Assembly (NCBI GenBank): GCA_034092305.1
Contig: JASJET010000032.1
Location: forward strand, 7,494,001-7,558,000
Length of the DNA stretch: 64,000 nt
Source: Diaprepes abbreviatus
Lineage: Eukaryota > Arthropoda > Insecta > Coleoptera > Curculionidae
Direction: 5' to 3'
Below are positions 61,066 to 64,000 of this stretch, piece by piece. The notes beneath the pieces were generated by a model. The model had not been told where the DNA came from and did not search any database. It was given only the letters and a program-made list of their open reading frames with translations. Made by a program: the position numbers and the translations under genes. Numbering within the stretch: position 1 is the stretch's first letter; each line of letters starts with the position of its first letter.

Positions 61066-61084
61066 TCCCACCTGTGACACCAAA
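61066..61084 (-). promoter_or_regulatory. Primer binding site of the second gypsy element
   Basis: On the minus strand TTTGGTGTCACAGGTGGGA directly follows the LTR end CAAAGCACA. It is nearly the same as the site at 40765. Confidence 0.7.
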
Positions 61085-61424
61085 TGTGCTTTGTAGTGCT
61101 AGAACCAGCACTACAATGCGCGCAACTCTGTGCCGTATCATCCCACACCTGACATCAATGTTGCAATTCACCGTAAGCCTGAACGGTTTGCAAATTTTCG
61201 ACCACTAAAATTTTGAATGTTTCGTCCTGACACCGGCGGTGGATTCATCAGTTGGTCTGCCGGTGCCTTTCCCAGGCACCCTTTGACATACTTTCTATGA
61301 CGTATTACTGATCTATGAATCTTCTTGACATCAAAAACTATCGGTGAGATGTTCTTCAGGCGTTCCTACATACCGTTGCATTATTATATTGTCACACTGA
61401 TATTTAAGGGCGCAACACCTTACA
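61085..61424 (-). repeat. 5' LTR of the second gypsy element
   Basis: 340 bp on the minus strand, beginning TGTAAGGTGTTGCGCCC at 61424 and ending CTACAAAGCACA at 61085, so it has TG...CA ends. There is no second copy in the window for confirmation. Confidence 0.65.
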
Positions 61425-64000
61425 TATAAGTGAAAAGAAAAATTAATTAATACCACTAAATCATAGAGTATAAGTGAAGGCTAGTAGCAGCACCAGCGAG
61501 TAAAATTTTAACCTCTATGCCGGAAAGTAGGGGCGGGTTATTCAGGGCGTGGCGAATGTAGCTAGGTTGAATGCAGAAACCTTCCGCAATGTCATTAGAA
61601 ACTAGCTTCCAACTTTACACCTATAAATTAACAAGTACATAAAAAAATATAAACGCTTGTGATACAAGTAAAACTCGGTATAGATGGGGATAAAAATAAT
61701 TTAAATATTTAATAATGTTTGAACAGCTTAAAGCTATATATGCTTCGGTACCAAATGATTACGCAACTCAAACAAAGGTTACAAAATAAAGCACATTATT
61801 ACCTGACGGTGCTAAAACAAAGCAAACCCTGTATATTCGATGATCATAGAATGTTAGTAAATTGCGCAACGTCTTACAAAAAGAAATAGAGGGGAATTTA
61901 CTTAATTTTCAAAATTTTTAAATTTACATTAAAACTAAAATATATAAAAGTTTGCCTGTCTGATGGTAAGACTGCTTGGTGATTTCTCAGCTTGGCTGCG
62001 TAGTGTAACTTCAAAAGAGTAGACGCACAAGGAAACTAAAACATAAACAGAACGAGTACTAATAGTTAAAACTCGTAATATAGCCCGTCGGGAAAACTAA
62101 CCAGTAGGGACAACCCTACAAAAAAGAAGCGCCTAAGATAACATTTATGACAAAAAAAAAACAAGTGTAAGTGAATTTATTTATTAACCTTCGACAATGT
62201 ACCAAGAATTTTAATTAAAATTTGAAACTTTCTACATTTTCCAAAAAGAAAAGAAATATTATCGAATGCGATCCTTAAGTTAACAGAAAAGGAAATATTA
62301 TTCAAAAAATAATTAGAAAAATTAAACAAATCATTATTTTAGAGTAGCCATTTGCTTTAACTGTTGAACTCGAGATAAATCACCAGCCCGACTCCAGGTG
62401 ATCACCAAAAAAGGTAGGTTAATGTAAAATAAAAGGTTCACTATACAAAGTAATTACTTACTTAATTAAATTAGTCCGCTCATAATTTAAAATAAAATAA
62501 AACAGACAATATTTAGGGTCTAAAACCACTGTATGATAACGCTACAACGCTTGGATTATTAATATTAATTATTTTTAAATAAATCAGCCTTACCTGGCAA
62601 AAATTAAACATAATTTTAATTAAACTGAAAGGTATAATTAATAAATGAATAGTAAATCAAAACATAAACCCAATACTGTGTGGAGAGCTTAGATACACAG
62701 TTCCTAAATAATGTAATCGAACATAAAAAAAAATAGACTGGAGCCAAACTGAAAGTGAACATACTAAGTCCAAAATAGGGCCAAGAGGTTGAATACAATT
62801 TATAAAAATTTTAAAATGTATAAGATAAATTAATTTTCCCATAAATTGGGGCCATCGGATATGTCCAGAAAGTGTGTATGTGACAAAATATAGCAAATCT
62901 ACATTCAACAGCCAACACTCAAAATTAAGTCTTATGTAATATAAATAATTACTATATTTATAAGGTACAACTATCAAAAAATAAGAAAATTCAAGGAAAA
63001 TTACTCAATGTTCATATAAAAAACAGGCAACAATCGGCCTTAAAACCCAATACAAAAAATTTAGTAATACGCTAATGCAGTTGATTTAGGTGCTAATGAG
63101 ATTTAAAGCAGCATGCTATGGCCAGATTCAAAATAAACATTAAATTTACTCGGCGGTAAGAATCAATTCTGAGCCTAAATCTTAGCAAATCAAAAATGCA
63201 TGAATGATTGTTTTAATAAATCGATCTTACTCGTCGTTGGTGTTGAGGTTTAACAGAATTCTTTTGTCGAAACGTGCGAAACTGCCAAAATCCCTGTTTT
63301 CAGATTTAGCCTGGTAAAAATAATAAGAAAACGCCAAAAAGGCAAAAGATAAGATACTGATCATCAAAAATCAATTACCTGGATAATTAAACAATTTTCC
63401 AGCCCTAAATTTCAAAAGATGACGAATGTAAATTGAGACGGAAATCTTCAGCTTTTTCAGCCGAGCCGAACAGGAATTAATACTATAAATAGAAAGGCTA
63501 ATTTTACACATATAAATATGACAAATTTTGATATTTTGCTGATAGAAAACATATATTAATTATCAATTGAGGTAACAATTCTCTGCATCCTAAGATTTTA
63601 AGTTTGGGTCAAAAATTATTTTGCAAAAATAAACCCTTTATGTACCTTATTTTTATTATCATGTTGAAATTATTTGAATTAAACTATATTAAATGTTTGA
63701 AAAATAGAAATTTGAATATTTTTATCTAAAGAACTCACGATAATAAAAACCAGATTATTAATAACGAAGTTCCAAAGGTGATCGGTAAAAAATATGACTC
63801 ACTGTATACGCTAGTCATATGGAATTATTTTGTGAAAAACTTTGAAATGAAAATTTTGTCCTAATGTCACTTACAAAATGTTGTATTTTACTCTTTCAAA
63901 TATAACTAATTTTAGCTTGTAGTAGCACCCTGTGAGAGCTGTATTTCCGCAGAAATTAATTAGTGTTACCGATATAAATCGTACAAGACAACGGTAAAAT
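61425..64000. other. No recognisable gene
   Basis: AT-rich sequence without a supported gene, repeat family or RNA. The open frames at 62616-62977 overlap, are hydrophobic and lack family features. Confidence 0.5.

Larger units (their letters stand above)
57066..61424 (-). mobile_element. Second Ty3/gypsy element, 3'-truncated
   Basis: Minus strand: LTR (61424-61085), primer binding site, gag, protease, reverse transcriptase and integrase, broken off at about 57066 inside the integrase where copy D begins. Many stops make it older than the element at 40-47.5 kb, and the integrase motifs differ, so it is a different family. The 3' LTR is absent. Confidence 0.8.

Noticed and set aside
62616..62977. 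Two overlapping minus-strand ORFs near the right end
   Set aside because: Hydrophobic, overlapping in different frames, with no motif; probably chance ORFs in AT-rich DNA.
1..64000. tRNA or rRNA genes
   Set aside because: No cloverleaf-type internal promoter sequences or rRNA-like stretches were seen by eye; a covariance-model search would be needed to exclude them fully.

Overview
The window is AT-rich animal DNA, almost certainly from an insect or another arthropod. It is made nearly entirely of decayed mobile and virus-derived elements. The evidence for a eukaryote is short GT-AG introns with polypyrimidine tracts, an APE-type non-LTR retrotransposon, Ty3/gypsy elements, and no bacterial gene organisation. 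I see no intact conserved host gene, no rRNA or tRNA gene and no CRISPR array.

The left 37 kb and a piece at 54.6-57.1 kb are endogenous copies of Polinton/Maverick-type (adintovirus-like) double-stranded DNA viruses. Each carries part of one module: protein-primed family B DNA polymerase, retroviral-type DDE integrase, packaging ATPase, phospholipase A2 (PLA2), a glycine-rich pX-like protein, adenain-like cysteine protease, single jelly-roll minor capsid (penton-like) protein, a small basic protein and a double jelly-roll major capsid protein (MCP). Copy A is 1-15.05 kb. Copy B (2201-8397) has terminal inverted repeats and sits inside a gene of copy A. Block E (about 17.4-23.7 kb) has a polymerase, dUTPase, nucleotidyltransferase-like gene and small cysteine-rich genes; it may be the right part of A or a separate copy. 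Copy C (24.4-37.3 kb) is the most complete. Copy D (54.6-57.1 kb, minus strand) is a distant fragment. In A and C the genes lie in two divergent arms: ATPase, the unknown virion-type gene and integrase leftward; PLA2, pX, protease, penton, small basic protein, MCP and two accessory genes rightward. A TATA-bearing divergent promoter separates the arms. Nearly every large gene has stops, frameshifts or small deletions, so the copies are fossils. A few small ORFs are intact.

From 37.4 to 47.6 kb come LTR-type pieces and a Ty3/gypsy element with two LTR copies of about 670 bp. It has gag, protease, integrase and an envelope gene that looks like a captured chuvirus-type glycoprotein, but the reverse transcriptase region is deleted. 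From 49.6 to 53.4 kb is a nearly complete minus-strand non-LTR retrotransposon (ORF1 with a baculovirus-FP-like domain, then endonuclease and reverse transcriptase). From 57.07 to 61.42 kb is a second, older minus-strand gypsy element with one 340-bp LTR; it abuts the protease of copy D. The last 2.5 kb holds nothing I can recognise.

The items most worth follow-up are the virus-into-virus nesting, the gypsy element with the chuvirus-like envelope, several families conserved between copies that I cannot name (small basic protein, the D-x-QGF gene, the gene at the element end, the ATPase-linked gene), and a spliced unidentified gene at 15.1-16.5 kb. All family names rest on motifs read by eye; no database search was run.
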